DNA of 64,000 bases from Bactrocera neohumeralis (GCF_024586455.1 NC_065920.1:67550821-67614820); one strand, 5' to 3'. Positions 1 to 12,341 are shown, counted from the stretch's first letter. Notes: a model not told the origin generated them from the letters alone. Program-made: numbers and translations.

Positions 1-600
1 TGGAGGAATTATCGGTCCATTATTCTACAAATTAAGATGGTGAGAACGTAACCATCAATGGTTACCATTATCGCGCCATGATAACCGACTATTTGAAATC
101 TGAAGCTCGTGATCTCGGCGACATTTGGTTTCAGCAAGGCGGCGCCACTTCCTACAAATCGTATCAATCAATGCATTTATTGAGCGACCACTTAGGTGAG
201 CAGATTATTTCACGTTTTTGGTCGATTGGCCATCTAATGCCGTGTGATATCACACCGATTTACACTTTTTCCTGTGGGGATATGTAAAGTCTAAAGTCTA
301 TGCGGATAATCCAGTTTCAATTCAGGTCTTGGAGCAATACATCACGCTTGTCATTTGCCAGCTACCTGTCGAAATGCTCGAACGAATGATCGAAAATTGG
401 ACTCAAAGTATGGACTATCTGACACGTAGCCGCGGCCACCATTTCAAAGAGATTATGTTCAAAAAATATTTGCCAAAGAATGTTCTTTTAAATGGTAATA
501 AACATTACCCATTAACTTTGAAGTATCTCTGTTTTTTCTTTAAAAGAGTAGGGAGCCGCGAAATAGATTGCCCTTTAGTAAAAAATTTATTCTAGGTTTC
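1..600 (+). pseudogene. IS630/Tc1-mariner-type transposase, 3' part, cut by window edge
   Basis: Read with frame shifts, the stretch gives the last ~200 residues of a transposase of the insect group that carries a DUF4817-like N-terminus. Visible landmarks are DIWFQQGGAT near 115-150, then LFLWGYVKSK-like text, EMLERMIENWTQ at 370-410 and a C-terminal RSRGHHFKEI. The second catalytic aspartate of this family normally sits in WFQQDGAT; here it reads G, so the copy is dead even apart from its frameshifts and stops. The 5' part lies outside the window. The copy at 19600-20560 is the closest relative inside the window. Confidence 0.75.
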
Positions 601-2670
601 ATGCAAAGACAGAAAAAGTCTTTTTTGCGTTGTCAGAAATCGCGTGTAACTCAAAAAAACTTAAATTTTTTTAAAAAAATTTACTGAGAGTCCTTCAAAT
701 ATGTACGAATATATGGAAATTCATATTTTCCTTAGGTTGTAACTCTAGATTTGGCCCTTAAATTCCATTACTCAGTAATTGTTTTAACAACGGTACAAAT
801 TTCGACATTTTTATTAACAAAAACCATACATTTGAGCTTATCTTATTCGAATACACAAGTATTTACTTATTTATGGACAAAATTTCATTAAAAGTAATAA
901 TGCCTAAAAATTCAAAAAAAAAAATAATCTTAAAAAAAATTGTTGTCTCATAACACCTGTGAGAAAATATAAAGTTTACGAAACTTCAAAAATCATTATT
1001 TTTCGCCTATGCTGCAACTCTTTTTTGCAATCTCAGCAAATTTTTCACAGTGCATTTACAGTGGTGCATAACATACGCACAGTTAAGTGCATTGAACTAT
1101 GTGTATACTAGAAACTCTACGAGTAGTGGTACATATTTCGGAGCTGTTTACCAGCACTCTCCGCACACCTGAACTGCATAACTGTGTTTCGGTTTCGCAG
1201 ATACACAACGGTCTGCATGCGAGAGTTGGTTGAGTACAACCAGCGTCAGTATACATATGTGTGTGCGTGAATTATTTTACCCGGAGTAACGGCCAGAGAC
1301 ATGCAACCCTTAATAATAGGAAAGCAATGCGCTCAATTTAGATGTATGTATGTGTGTGTAAATCCGCATCCGGAAAACAGGAAGAAACTCAAATTTGCGC
1401 TCAAACGCTGGAGTAGCGTAGCGAACACACGCTCGTGAGGCACAGACTGAGTGATGAAGTAATAAAGAATGGGCGCGTAAAATTTGCGAAAACCATCAGG
1501 TATACAGCACACGCATACAAGTATGTATGTATGTATTTTTGTGAGCATGTATGTGTGCATAATTGTTGATTCATTGTTATGCCTCTGCCTATTGTTCGTA
1601 ATGGAAATGATCAACCGTGTCTCCCATAAGCGGTTGCTTGGTTTTGTGTTTGAAGCACTTAAGTAGCAGGCATGAAGAGAGCATTCTACGCTCTGTTCCG
1701 CGATTTTTTTGCAGATGACATATTTTGTTGCGTTAAAACCAGTACGAAAATTGCGGCAGCGAACATATTTTTATACTAGGGTGTGGGTGAAATGCTTTTC
1801 GAATATTGTTTTAAGCAAAAAAATACTCGTATTGAAAAAAAATTTTCATAACTTTATTTCTGTTTCTATTTGATTTTCTTAATATACATATTTACATTTA
1901 CAAAACATGCTAAACAAGCGATGACCAAGCCAGAATTGACAGTCAGAAAAGTTTTACTGTGTTTGATGGAATTTGTATTTGAATCATCAATTTAATGTTT
2001 TTTTAGACATAAATACTATTTTTAAGAAAAAAATCTCAGCCGCCGGCGAAATTTTCGAAAACTTTATGCGGCAATTGCACCCTTATCTCGGTAAAAAATT
2101 ATTGTTCCATTGAAAACCACATGTTTATAGAAACAACCGTGAGCGGCTCCTCTCTTAATTCAGATCTATACTGGCAACAATAGTTCCGTCTAAAGAAAAC
2201 TATCGCCCAGAAAGGTGCAGGATTGCCCATTAGAAGAGAAATCGTGGTCAATCATAATAAGGCCAGTGGCGATAGGCGCTCGTCAGAAATTCGGAATCTT
2301 GGTTAAGAGGTTCTTATGAATCTACCCTATAGTCGGGATCTGGCAGTATACTTACGAAAGTTTTCGATAGAAAAGGTCTCTTTCGATTCTCGACATTTTT
2401 TCTCGCATACAGTTTGTAGCTATAAAAACAGGAAATAGGCTAGAGAAATTCTTCTGCCCATTAAAATAGAATGTGTCGTGCTGCAGCTAATATACTTTTA
2501 TGCTGGTAGACCAGTTTTGATAGCTGATACAATGCTTAAGGGAACGACGGCCATTTTAAAGGTTTTCTCGGTTTTTAAGGTTTTTTTTCTGTGCTTTCCT
2601 CGGTGAGTACTGCGTCGAGCACTTCGGAACTCACAAAATTTTTTAAAGGTGATAAAGAAATTTATTTGGA
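601..2670. other. Intergenic stretch without a recognisable gene
   Basis: It is AT-rich apart from a more balanced part around 1000-1700 with short TATG-type repeats. Overlapping frames on both strands at 1333-1666 have no family signature and follow low-complexity DNA. I see no RNA gene or promoter motif I can support. Confidence 0.5.
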
Positions 2671-2678
2671 AATAATAA

Positions 2679-3490
2679 CGGGTTTTCTCAAAAGGGACGA
2701 TACAAAAATAGACCGATAGGAACAGAAAACGAGGTCATATTTTTCCCCATTTCCCGCACTTTTGACATTCCTCTTCAGTAAGGTTTGACTTTTCATCATG
2801 GAAAGATATACGATCCAGCAAAAAGTAGAAATTATTAAAATTTACAACCGAAATTCGGAGTCAGTGACCTTAACTTTAAGAGCGCTATGTCCAATTTATG
2901 GTCGTCATAATCGTTCTGACAGATCAACAATTGAGCGTTACAGTATAAAATGTTCCCGTGCCAGTAAGACAAAGAACTGCTCGTAGGGTCGAGAATATTG
3001 CTGCCGCTAGCGCATCAATTGAGGAAGACCCAACTCAGTCTCTCACACGTTGTTCTCAAGCGTTGAGCATCTCTGTGACGTGGTTGTGGCAAATTTTGTG
3101 AAAAGATCTTGACCTACATCCTTACAAGATCAAATGGCTGCAAGAACTGATGCCGCTTGACCACCAGAATCGTCGTGTGTTCGTGAATTGGGCTAAACAA
3201 CAATTTGAAAATGATTCGGATTTTCATCGAAAAATAATTTTCAGCGATGAGGCTCATTTCTGGCTGAAAGGCTTCGTCAATAAGCAAAATATGCATTATT
3301 GGTCAGCAGGCAGTCCACGACATGAGTCACCATTGTATGCGATATATCTAAGATTTGGTGCGCTTTATGAGCAGCCGGCGTCATTGGGCCGTACTTCTTC
3401 CGTGATGATCAAGACTGGTACGTTACTGGAAATGGGGATCGCCCCTATTCTTGATATGGACTTGGACAATATGTGGTTCTCTAAGAAAAT
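2679..3490 (+). pseudogene. Decayed mariner-like (DUF4817-type) transposase, 5' two thirds
   Basis: It begins with a terminal-repeat-like ACGGGTTTTCTCAAAAGG. An N-terminal helix-turn-helix region starts at ATG 2798 (MERYTIQQKVEIIKIYNRNS). After frame breaks comes a catalytic segment at 3150-3300 (VNWAKQQFENDSDFHRKIIFS, then DEAHFWLKG) that keeps the first catalytic Asp. The remaining catalytic core is lost and the sequence runs into a 155-bp-type repeat near 3490. Its 5' leader and coding start match the antisense copy in nrv2 intron 5 (23580-24373), so both come from one family. Confidence 0.78.
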
Positions 3491-4290
3491 AATCTGTGCT
3501 AAAGTTTTTCAAAGAAAAATATTATATATATACTATAGTGGTCAGATCTGTTGCCTTAGGCAATATTCCATACCAAATTTCTTGAAAAACGGTCGTCAAA
3601 TAAAAAATTTTCCATATAAGGACTTTCTAGTTTGCCAGTTAGTATGTCAGCTAATGGCTATATAGCGCCCCGATATTGGCAATTCCGACAAATGATCTGG
3701 AGAGAAAAGAACGTGTGCACAAGTTTAGACCGCTATATCGAAAAATTAGGAACAAATTCGCGTTTGTAAAGACGGACATGGGAAAATCAAATGAGCTCAT
3801 CAAAGAATTTTCGCAATAACTGTTGGAACATTAAGATTCTAATTGAAAAACCAGTTTTTGCCTTTCGCATAGCCCTGAACTCGATTAACGAAAGGCTCGA
3901 TAAATGATCAGCTATTATACTTGCTTGTGTTCTTCATTTGGTATATTTTTTAATAATTAAAATTCATCAGCTGATTGCTATTTTATCAAAGCACACAACT
4001 AAATTTACAGTCTGGACAACAACCCGAAAAATTGCATGCCAATTTCAACACGATTTGAATTCGATTAAGAATTAATGCAGTAAAACAAGATTTTTATTTT
4101 GTAAAATAAGATTAATCAGTGCTTTAAATGAGCAAAGAGCAGTTAATTGATCAATTGGTTGTGCGAAAAGGCTATTACGCTGATATTTATTATTTATACT
4201 AAATATAAGGTCTCCGACGTTTCCTCTTGGGTGTTATAAAATTCGTGACAAACTTAATATACTCTGTACACGGAATTGAAAGAAAGTTAA
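3490..4290 (+). repeat. Interspersed repeat family A, degraded copy
   Basis: It carries a family A unit (TCCATATAAGGAC, GTATGTCAGCTA, TCGTCAAATAAAAAA) at 3540-3730 and the family's tail at about 4205-4285 (GGTCTCCGACGTTTCCT, then a CAAACTTAATATACTCTG motif). The middle is unrelated or too diverged to read. The same tail words recur at 6460-6520, 23495-23520 and 59760-59830, which defines one dispersed family. Confidence 0.65.
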
Positions 4291-4344
4291 AATAATCAAT
4301 TTTTTCTGACTTTGGAAACCAAAGCAACTCACCCTAGTAATCAC

Positions 4345-5350
4345 ATACATATGTATGTACAATGTAATTAGCACTAAAAATTGAAGTCAGAGCTATAAAT
4401 CATTGTATGTATGTATGTATTTGTATATAAGCGAATGACTTCGTAGAGTAAATGTGCGAATGACTGCATCACAACTTCTTCGTCTGCAGTGGCGCCGACG
4501 AAACGCTCCACGCACAGCGAATGCAACAAATAACAACCAAGCAATTGCTGCTGTCGATGACACTTTATTTTGCTTTATGGCTTTTTTGCTGTTGTAGTAG
4601 AGTTATTTTGGCACACGAGCAGAAGCATGCGTAAATGAATGCATATTCATACATGTAAATATGTATATTTATAAATGTGTATATAAATATATATGTATGC
4701 ATGTATATGTATGTATGTATGCTTATATCCAGTATGTACATTATATGTATGTATATCTCTGTGGTTGGTTCTCTGTGGTTGTGAGCTCTTGTATCTTCGT
4801 TGACATGTTCATCGTCATATTGGGGTCAATGCGATGCTGACTGGAACAAAACTCATGCTAAGTGTATATACAAATATACATACATATGTATATATAAATG
4901 TATGTATACATATAAGTATATGTGTGTGTGTAATGTAGAAGCACGAAGACGGCAAGTGGAGTCAAGCACTAAAATGTTGCGCTGAATCGAGGCAACAACA
5001 CAGAAGTCTTTAGCAGCGCGAGCTAAAGAAGGGTGAGTGGGTGGTTGATAGACAGACAGGCAGGCAAATAAGTGACCCGGTCATGTGCTTACAAACAAGC
5101 GTACGTGTGTGTATGTATGTATATGCGTGTGAAGGGTGTTCTACTTCTTTGAGTAGCAGCATGTTATGGTACAATATTTATTTTTATGCTTTTTGTTGTT
5201 GCCCTGATTTTTACTTGAATGCGAAATGAAGATGTAACGCCTCGCACATACAATTTGACACATGAATGTATGTATACATAAATGTTTTGTAATTCAACTT
5301 CTTGGTGAATATTTGTATACATATCTATATATGTATGTATGTATATAGAT
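4345..5350. repeat. Cluster of (TATG/CATA)n microsatellites
   Basis: Imperfect runs of TATG and CATA occur at about 4345-4425, 4640-4760, 4865-4930, 5105-5135 and 5265-5350, several with self-complementary CATATG junctions. The ORFs here (4800-4985, 5041-5229) only read through these runs. Confidence 0.8.
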
Positions 5351-5479
5351 ACGTAAATAGCCGCGCTTCACTTGCTCCTCAACGCCGTCTATTATTTTTG
5401 TACTACAAACTTACACAGAGCATAACATAGCTCAGCTTTGCGGCACCACAAAGCACATTAGAAGAAATATTAAGAAAAA

Positions 5480-6530
5480 TTTTATTACAAAAACAAGAAA
5501 AAGCTTTAACTTTAGTTGTACCGAAGTTCAAATACCCTTAACGGGTTCAAGTTTTCCTTACAAGAACTTTATTTGGATCGAAAAGTTTATATGGCAGCTA
5601 TATGCTATGGTAGTCCGATCTGAAATTTTTTTTCGGAGATTATAGCGCTGTCTTGGATAATATTATGTACTAAATTTTGTGAGCATATCTCTTAAAATAA
5701 AAAAGTTCTCCATACGAGGACTTGAATTTGATTGCGCAGTTTGTATGACAGCTATATGATATAGCGCTCCGATCTTGAAGATTTCAATAAGTATTATAGC
5801 GTTGTCTCCAAAATTCATCGGTGCGAAATTTCATGAACATATCTTGTCAAATATGAAAGTTTTCCATATAAAAACTTAAATCTAATCATTCAGTTTGTAT
5901 GGCAGCTATATGCTATGGTAGTCCAATATTAAAAATTTCTTTACAGATTATAGTGCTATCTTATGCAATAATACAAACCAAATTTCGTGAACATATCTTC
6001 TAAAATAAAACAGTTTTCCATATGAGGACTTGAATTTGATTGCGCAGTTTGTATGACAGCTATACGATATAGTGGTCTGATCCAAAATATTTCACCAGAT
6101 ATTATAGCGTTGCTTCAAAAAACCATCTATGCGAAATTTCATGCACATATCTTGTCAAATAAAAAAGTTTTCCATATAAGAACTTAATTTTAATCGTTCA
6201 GTTTGTATAGCAGCTGTATGCTACAGTGGTCCGACATCAGCAAATCCAAGAAATGAGTATCTTCTTGGTAAGAAAAGGAAATTAGTAAAATTTCAGAGCG
6301 ATATCTTTTAAACTGAGGGACTAGTTGGCATATCTACAGGGGCCAAATCGACTCAGCTCGTCACACTGATATTTTAAATACACGATATTTAAATTAAAAA
6401 GGCATATTATTTAGTCTTATTTCCCACAGTAGCAAATACATGTTTTATACGCTCTCCCACCCTTCCTTCTGGTTTTTTACAAACCTCGTGGCAAACTTAA
6501 TATACTCCGTTCAGGGCATAAAAAAACGGT
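5480..6530 (+). repeat. Interspersed repeat family A with five ~155-bp tandem units
   Basis: A core of the form TTTGTATGGCAGCTATATG followed by CTATRGTRGTCCGAT recurs at about 5590, 5740, 5897, 6048 and 6203, so the period is 151-157 bp. Each unit also carries ATATCTTGTCAAATA and TTTTCCATATAAG words. The left end begins near AAAAACAAGAAAAAGCTTTAAC; the right end has GACTCAGCTCGTCAC and the CAAACTTAATATACTC tail. Other copies lie at 36001-37235 (reverse), 59760-60140 (reverse) and 62870-63400. No protein is encoded. The transposon class is not clear to me. Confidence 0.8.
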
Positions 6531-6883
6531 AATTTAAAGTTATTGCCACTGCAAGGCAAACCAAAACAAATGCAAAATCGCGCTCTCACCCTGAGCGCAC
6601 TTTAAGCGCCAACAGCGCACACATTCGCAGGGTGGGTCCCCTGGATTTTTCGTATGTTATTTACACTCGTACACTCAAACGCGCACTCAAGCCGTTTGAG
6701 CGAGTTTTGAGTTTTGTTGATCGCTTGGTTGGCTGGTTGTTGGGTTCGTTGGTTGCTTGGTTAGGCTTGTTGGCTGGGTTGACCGGTTGCTTGGTTGCTT
6801 TTTAACGTGGTCTGAGTCTTGTTCATGCCACTAGCTCGGCACATACTATGCGGTCCGCGTACAGTCAATAGTATAGACAAGTT

Positions 6884-6917
6884 TCAGTCCACTTGAGCAC
6901 ATTTATGTTTTGAGACG
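6884..6917 (+). promoter_or_regulatory. nrv2: Initiator plus DPE core promoter, probable nrv2 start site
   Basis: TCAGTC at 6884-6889 is a perfect arthropod initiator (TCAKTY) with A+1 at 6886. AGACG at 6913-6917 falls exactly at +28 to +32 and fits the downstream promoter element RGWYV. No TATA box is visible at -30. The arrangement is identical to the one upstream of nrv1 at 50058-50092. That it drives nrv2 is inferred from orientation and from the absence of another gene between it and the ATG at 12203. Confidence 0.55.
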
Positions 6918-8105
6918 CGCACGCAAGCTACACTCCAAGCGTGTTTTATTTCTTCATTCGTCATCATTCAATAGCTAAATAACACAAATAACGCGCAAGC
7001 AAACAAAAAACCAGCGCTGAGCAGCTGCTTGTTCGACTGCTTTGCCGCCTTAGCGAGTTGTAGACGACGACACGTTTTTCAGTGTGTCTTTTACCTTACG
7101 GGAGAGTTGGCTTAGTGAGTTGAGTTGGTGCCGAAACGGTAGTGTGTTGATTCATAATTTCAAAATATATACAAATATATATATGAAAAATGCTGGAAAA
7201 TATATAAAATAGTACAAGTGTTTAGTAAAAAGTTTGTTGTGAAAAGCTATAATTATTAAAAAATGCAGGAAAACAGCTGCATTTTGCACGCGTTCCAAGC
7301 AATTTCTACATTTTATCGTGCTCTGTGATTCAGCTTAAAAAATGCTAGCCAACTAGCAGTGGCAGCTCTCTTACACACACCCAAAACCTCGTTTGTTCGT
7401 TCGAACGTGAATTAAAAACTTCAAAGAAAAAAGGTGTGGTTGTATCATTTCGAGCGCTCTCTCTTCTGTCTTCAAGCCACTTACTTGTAAACTTTGCTAG
7501 CATAGGCTTGAGACAAAAGCATACGTTTGCTCGCAAGCCAGAGTTTAAGACTTGATATTCGTCTACAAAGAGCATGACTAATTTTGACTGAGCACATTTT
7601 GTGATAACGCCCGTTAGACGTGATAATATTTGGCAATTCGCACAGATAGTAAAGAATTTCATTAAAAATAAAAAAACATACCTCTATATTATGCGAATGA
7701 CTACAAACAAATTTTGAAAAAGAAAATGATAAACAAAACGAAGAAATAACACGAGACGATGATTTAAAAGAACAATTTAAAAACAGTATAATTAACAAAA
7801 CAATATACACAGTTTGTAAAAATATTTCAAACCGTACAATAAAAATAAAAAAATAAATAAATGTTATATTTATAAATAAATTAATTTAATTAATAAAGCT
7901 ATAACCAAAATAAAAATTAAAATTAAAATTTATGAAAAATAAAAAAATATAAAAGTAACAACAAAACACCTCTCTTCAACTCAGATCTTAACTAATTATG
8001 AAATAAAATGTCATATAAAAAATATTTAAAAAAATTGTGATGCAAAAAAATTTTTTTTTATTGGATATATAAGTACATATCGAAATAGAGTAAAAAAGAA
8101 GTATA

Positions 8106-8579
8106 TACTACTGTGATCAAATTGAAAGGTGAATTTTGTCCATTTCATCTCCTTCAAAGTAATCCCCTCCCGCTGAAATACACTTACATATGTATGCCAA
8201 CGAATTTTCCAGTCATCATAGCACTTGGAAAAATTCTCCGTCATGATGGCCATCAGAGCCTTCTTCGATTCAGCTTTTATATACTCAATTGAGTCAAAAC
8301 GGTGTCCTCGGAGTAGTCATGTGAATTTGCTGAATAGCCAGAAGTTACACGAAGATAAATCAGGCGAATACGGTGGTTGCGACACGATATCAGTTGAAAA
8401 TGTGGCGAAATGATCAAGAATAACCAATGCAGTATGAGATGGTGCATTATCGCACTTCTTGGATCAATAAATTCAGACATAGTAAAAATCTAAGAATTCA
8501 CTTTTAGAGCCTCGAGCTGATTCGAAAAACACGCCGAGTATAAATTAAAAATTCACCTTTCAGTTTGGTCACAGTAGTA
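8106..8579 (-). mobile_element. Mariner-like deletion derivative with intact inverted ends
   Basis: The element spans 8108-8577 (470 bp) and is flanked by TA on both sides. Its ends are inverted repeats of about 30 bp (8108-8136 against 8549-8577) with two mismatches, starting CTACTGTGA. On the minus strand the interior preserves the C-terminal half of a mariner transposase: CDNAPSHTA with the second catalytic Asp, QPPYSPDLSSCNFWLF with the third, then an ENFSKCYDDWKIRWH tail. A frame shift interrupts it and the N-terminal half is missing, so it could move only with help from a full copy. Confidence 0.85.
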
Positions 8580-9150
8580 TAATAAAAAAATTGTGTAAAA
8601 AACTAATACATATAATATTAATCTAATCCTTAAAATTACTAAAACAAGAAATGTATTTGAAATTACAAAATATAATTAAAAAACTAAAATAAAATATATA
8701 ACAGATGTAATAATAATTTGAGAAAATCTACTACGGTTTGTTAAATATATAAAAGTGAAAAAGTAATAAAGACTACCTGTAAAACTTATATATTTAATAT
8801 TAATATAAAAAAATATTTTCAGTGAATATTCCAAACAGTGTATATTTGTTAAACTAAAAAAATCTAAAACGCGTTAAAAGATTACTTAAATACCACGACC
8901 GTGGAAATATAGCACACCTTATGCCAAAATTAAAATTCTTAATGCCTGGAATGTTTCTTTTGAAAGAAACAAAACTCCAAAATACCAAAAAAAAATCTAG
9001 AATAGAACAAATAAAATATATAAATACAAAAAGGAAAAATCGAATATGTAAAATATATTAAACATAAATAATATTAAAAAAAATATTAAATATAGATAAC
9101 ATAAAAAAAAAATTAAAAATAAATAAAAGATAAAATTAAAAAAAAAATCA
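8580..9150. other. Very AT-rich DNA, no gene
   Basis: Mostly A-rich runs on the + strand. I see nothing that supports a gene or an RNA. Confidence 0.6.
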
Positions 9151-9159
9151 AATAAGGAA

Positions 9160-9870
9160 AAGCTAAATTCAGGTATAACCGAACATTTCGTACTCTTGAA
9201 ACTTGCAAAGGAACAAAGCCAGGGATATATCTTCAGTATCGAGTTTTCACCCGATTTTATTCATTCTAAGCATAAATATGCCCCGTTTTAAGGAAAACAA
9301 AAATATTTATTAAGATAACTATGTGAGTCGACCGATATACATATGCGGTATAAAATCACCCAGAAGTTCGAATTTCTTTATATTGGGTATGTGGGGGCTA
9401 CAGGATGTATTAACCCCATTCAACCTATTTCTAGCACGCAGATATACTACTATCAGGAAAGGATGTTCTCTGACTTTCAATTATATATCGCACATATATG
9501 ACCGATATTTTCGGCAAAAAGTCAACAATGGATACTAAGGTCCACATATTCAGTACCGGGTTTGAACAGTTTTGTTTCGATCTAAGCAAATCTAAGCAAA
9601 CCTCAAAAGAACTAAGTATTCATGCAAATTTGTATCCTGATATATTAGTTCATTCTTGATTTCTATACAGGAAAGTGAAAAGTAGGCATGGCTGCATTCC
9701 GATTTCACCCATTTTCACATTGTAACATAAAATGTCTGAGGAATGTCCCGTATGAAAATTGGTTGAAATCGATAGGGCGGGTTTCATGATTTGTGATTTC
9801 AGCTGAAAATGGGCGGTGCCACTCCCGTCGTTCCCTTTTAATCCAGGATCCTTTAAGACTATCTCAAAAA
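9160..9870 (+). repeat. Interspersed repeat family B
   Basis: It starts with AAGCTAAATTCAGGTATAACC and contains GTATGTGGGGGCTACAGG, ATTGGTTGAAATCGATAGGG and ATGGGCGGTGCCACTCCC. The copy at 32610-33180 carries the same landmarks in the opposite direction (ATTTTATACTCT-type end, GGGTGTAACC, CACCACTGCCACGCCC). Frames such as 9323-9538 read only through this repeat. The superfamily is unclear to me. Confidence 0.6.
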
Positions 9871-9999
9871 AAATATATATATATATGCTTAAGAGGGTTG
9901 CCTTTTATATTTTCGGAGAAGGGAACAAAACCAAAGGTTAATCAAAGAAAACAGCCATATTATTTTTTTAAATAAAAAACGTTGACCTCCTAGTTTATT

Positions 10000-10500
10000 T
10001 TATTCGTACAGGAATCGGGGCTCAAAAATGCAGTTGTTTCAGTCGCGTTGTCGTGGCAAAGAGTGATCCGTCTTCGACGTCTTGAAAGTGCTTATAGACA
10101 CGAGCCTTTTTTTTTTGAGCATTTGACAAATTGTGTAGGATCCGACGCGAACATTTTTTTTTAATCAAATGTTTATGCTATATTGAATGTATGCTAGTCC
10201 CACGCATGCCTAAAGGTGTCTCAATCTCACGATAGATCACATGACGATTTTACAATAACAGTTCGGCCACAGCATCAAGGATTTCCAAAACAACTGACTT
10301 GATTTTGTACGACCTTCAAGAATTCGTCTTGAAGCGATCTACGGCGTCGATTGAGTACATACATCATACTATCGACAAAGATTTGTTCATCTTGGAGCTT
10401 CATAGCCAAAAAACGTAATTAATAATTACGTCGAAAGTTGAAAAAATTGCGGAGCAAAAATGTTTGAGATTTAATTCCATTTTTTAGACGAAATGAATAT
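10000..10500 (-). pseudogene. Mariner transposase fossil
   Basis: On the minus strand, with breaks, a helix-turn-helix part reads LDAVAELLL, NRHVIYREIETPLGMRGTS and IHSI, followed by a segment like SYTICQMLKKK. These match the DNA-binding half of insect mariner transposases of the type with HVTYREIE. A C-terminal scrap with TDHSLPRQRD is joined on, which suggests an internal deletion. Multiple stops make it nonfunctional. Confidence 0.65.
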
Positions 10501-12180
10501 TTTAAATTACTGTAAGCAACATAAATAGTGTTCGTATGTCAAAACGTATTGAGTATGTTTCTTGATTTAATTATATTTTTTGGCCGAGATGAATATTTTA
10601 AGTTACTCTAAACAGCACCAGTTGCAGTAGTATCTCAAAACGTATGGAGTGTACTATATATAGTATTAAAAATGTCAAATTTTACGATAAAGTTATGAGT
10701 TGCCAGATTGCAATACAATGGTTGGCAAACCCCGAAATAAAAAAGACAACCTACGTATATATACAAATATTAAAAAAAACTTAATAACAAGCAAATATCT
10801 CTAATCAAGCTTTTAGAATACTGTATAGTGACCAAATATATAAAATTTTAATTTTATTAATTATTAAGTATTATATAGAAAAAAAACAAAAAAAAACCAA
10901 AAAAAATAAAAATAAATATCTTCGAAACCCAAAAATATGACTAAAAATTATTTCTAATAAAGAAAAAAGTAAAAACTATAATAGATATGTATACATATGT
11001 AACCGAAATAATATAAAAATTATGCAAGGCAAAATAATATTTTCTCTTAAACGAACACCTTTTAAAATAATATGTTTAAGAGGAAAAAAAAATTAACAAA
11101 AAACATCAAAATTATTCAACATTATACCCAATAAATACTAGTAAAATATACATACAATTCTCTGTAAAAATAAAAACCGCACTAACATTTCCAATTTTTC
11201 ATTGGGTACGCAGTATCGCTGCCAAACTACCAACGATAAATATTTATACCATTACACAATTTACAACCACACGCCGCGCACCGCATTCGTTTTATTGCAT
11301 TTTCGGTAGCGCGTCTGTTCGCCACTTTTTCTTGCATTTTTCGAAGTGCACACGTTCAATGTTCAATGCTGCTTTCTCAAGAGTGCAATTGTTAAGCAAA
11401 TTCACGGCCAAAAATATTCAAAACCACAACGGCACATACGCTGACGCAGTTGTACGTGAACGTCATACTCACTTTCTCACAGCAGGATTATTTCTAGACC
11501 CGATACTAGCGGCCGACATCAGTTGACCGCCAATAATTATTCCGAAAATCGCGCCAGAAGGCCAGTTCCGTAGCATAGGCGCGTACACACGACTGTGCAA
11601 CCAGCGACCAGTTCGGCAGACACCGCTCATATACTAACATACATATGTATGAAAATTTAGTTATATATCTATTTACATATATGTATGTGTGGTATTACAA
11701 AAACTGTAAAAATAAATGTCACTACAATATTTTGCCGTTTGTTTGTGTTGTTGTTTGAATTTACAACATCTATGAGTGACGCGCTCCGACGCTTAAAGAA
11801 CATTAGGCGACTATTCAGCTTCCTAGCGTGTGTAGCCTTCGGTCGTACCAACAGCTAGCGCGGAAATATTACAAAAATTCGCGACTAAAGCTAATACAAT
11901 GGCATATTTGTGATAATACTGTTTTTGTGCTTATTTTTTCATGTTATCATTTACTGAAATAGGAAACGCAGACTTGCATAAGTCATTGGATTTATAAATA
12001 AACGATCGCTTGTGTTGTAAAGAAAAGCGTAAATACATATACATTAATATATATACAATACTGAAAAATATTAAAACTGTGAAAGTGTTTTTGTGCGCGT
12101 AAAGTTGCTTAGACATCACAAAAGACGAGCTTCAAGCTCGCTATACCAATAGGTGCTTTGTAAACTTATACCCAACAGCG
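10501..12180. other. Region before the nrv2 coding exon, no coding feature
   Basis: The part 10560-11190 is strongly AT-rich. From 11200 to 11860 composition becomes balanced, with CG-containing words, a short TATG microsatellite (11635-11690) and a short frame (11332-11526) that has no recognised motif. The composition shift is what one expects near a regulatory region or leader exon, but no splice pair or promoter is convincing. Confidence 0.4.
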
Positions 12181-12202
12181 TCAAGTACGAGCCATTTTAA
12201 AA

Positions 12203-12341
12203 ATGTCTAAGCCACAGCCTATGGAAATGTCCAATATGGATATAGATTTTCACGAGCGTAAAGCAGAGCCCTTTAAAATGGGTCGATTTATCTTCAATTC
12301 AGAGGAGGGTACCGTAATGGGACGTGATCGTGCCTCTTGGG
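12203..12341 (+). CDS. nrv2: nrv2 coding exon 1: cytoplasmic tail
   Basis: The ATG sits in a good insect context (AAAAATGTCT). The exon encodes 46 residues beginning MSKPQPMEMSN and ending GRDRASW, plus one base, then donor GTAAGT. In Drosophila nrv2 has alternative N-terminal exons; I found no second exon of the pattern EGT..GR..SW|GT between 6900 and 21760, so only one isoform start is supported here. Confidence 0.92.

Larger units (their letters stand above)
6918..12202 (+). other. nrv2: Inferred noncoding leader and leader intron of nrv2
   Basis: If transcription starts at 6886, about 5.3 kb separates it from the ATG, so a spliced 5' UTR is expected. A plausible last acceptor is the CCCAACAG ending near 12177. 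I cannot fix the matching donor. The interval holds a mariner deletion derivative, a family B repeat, a mariner fossil and very AT-rich DNA (7640-8100, 8580-9150, 10730-11190). A more GC-balanced block at 11200-11860 could be another leader exon or enhancer, but no full core promoter is visible there. Confidence 0.35.

Noticed and set aside
11513..11552. TCAGTT as a second nrv2 promoter
   Set aside because: The +28 to +32 bases read ATCGC, not a DPE, and no TATA box is placed correctly.
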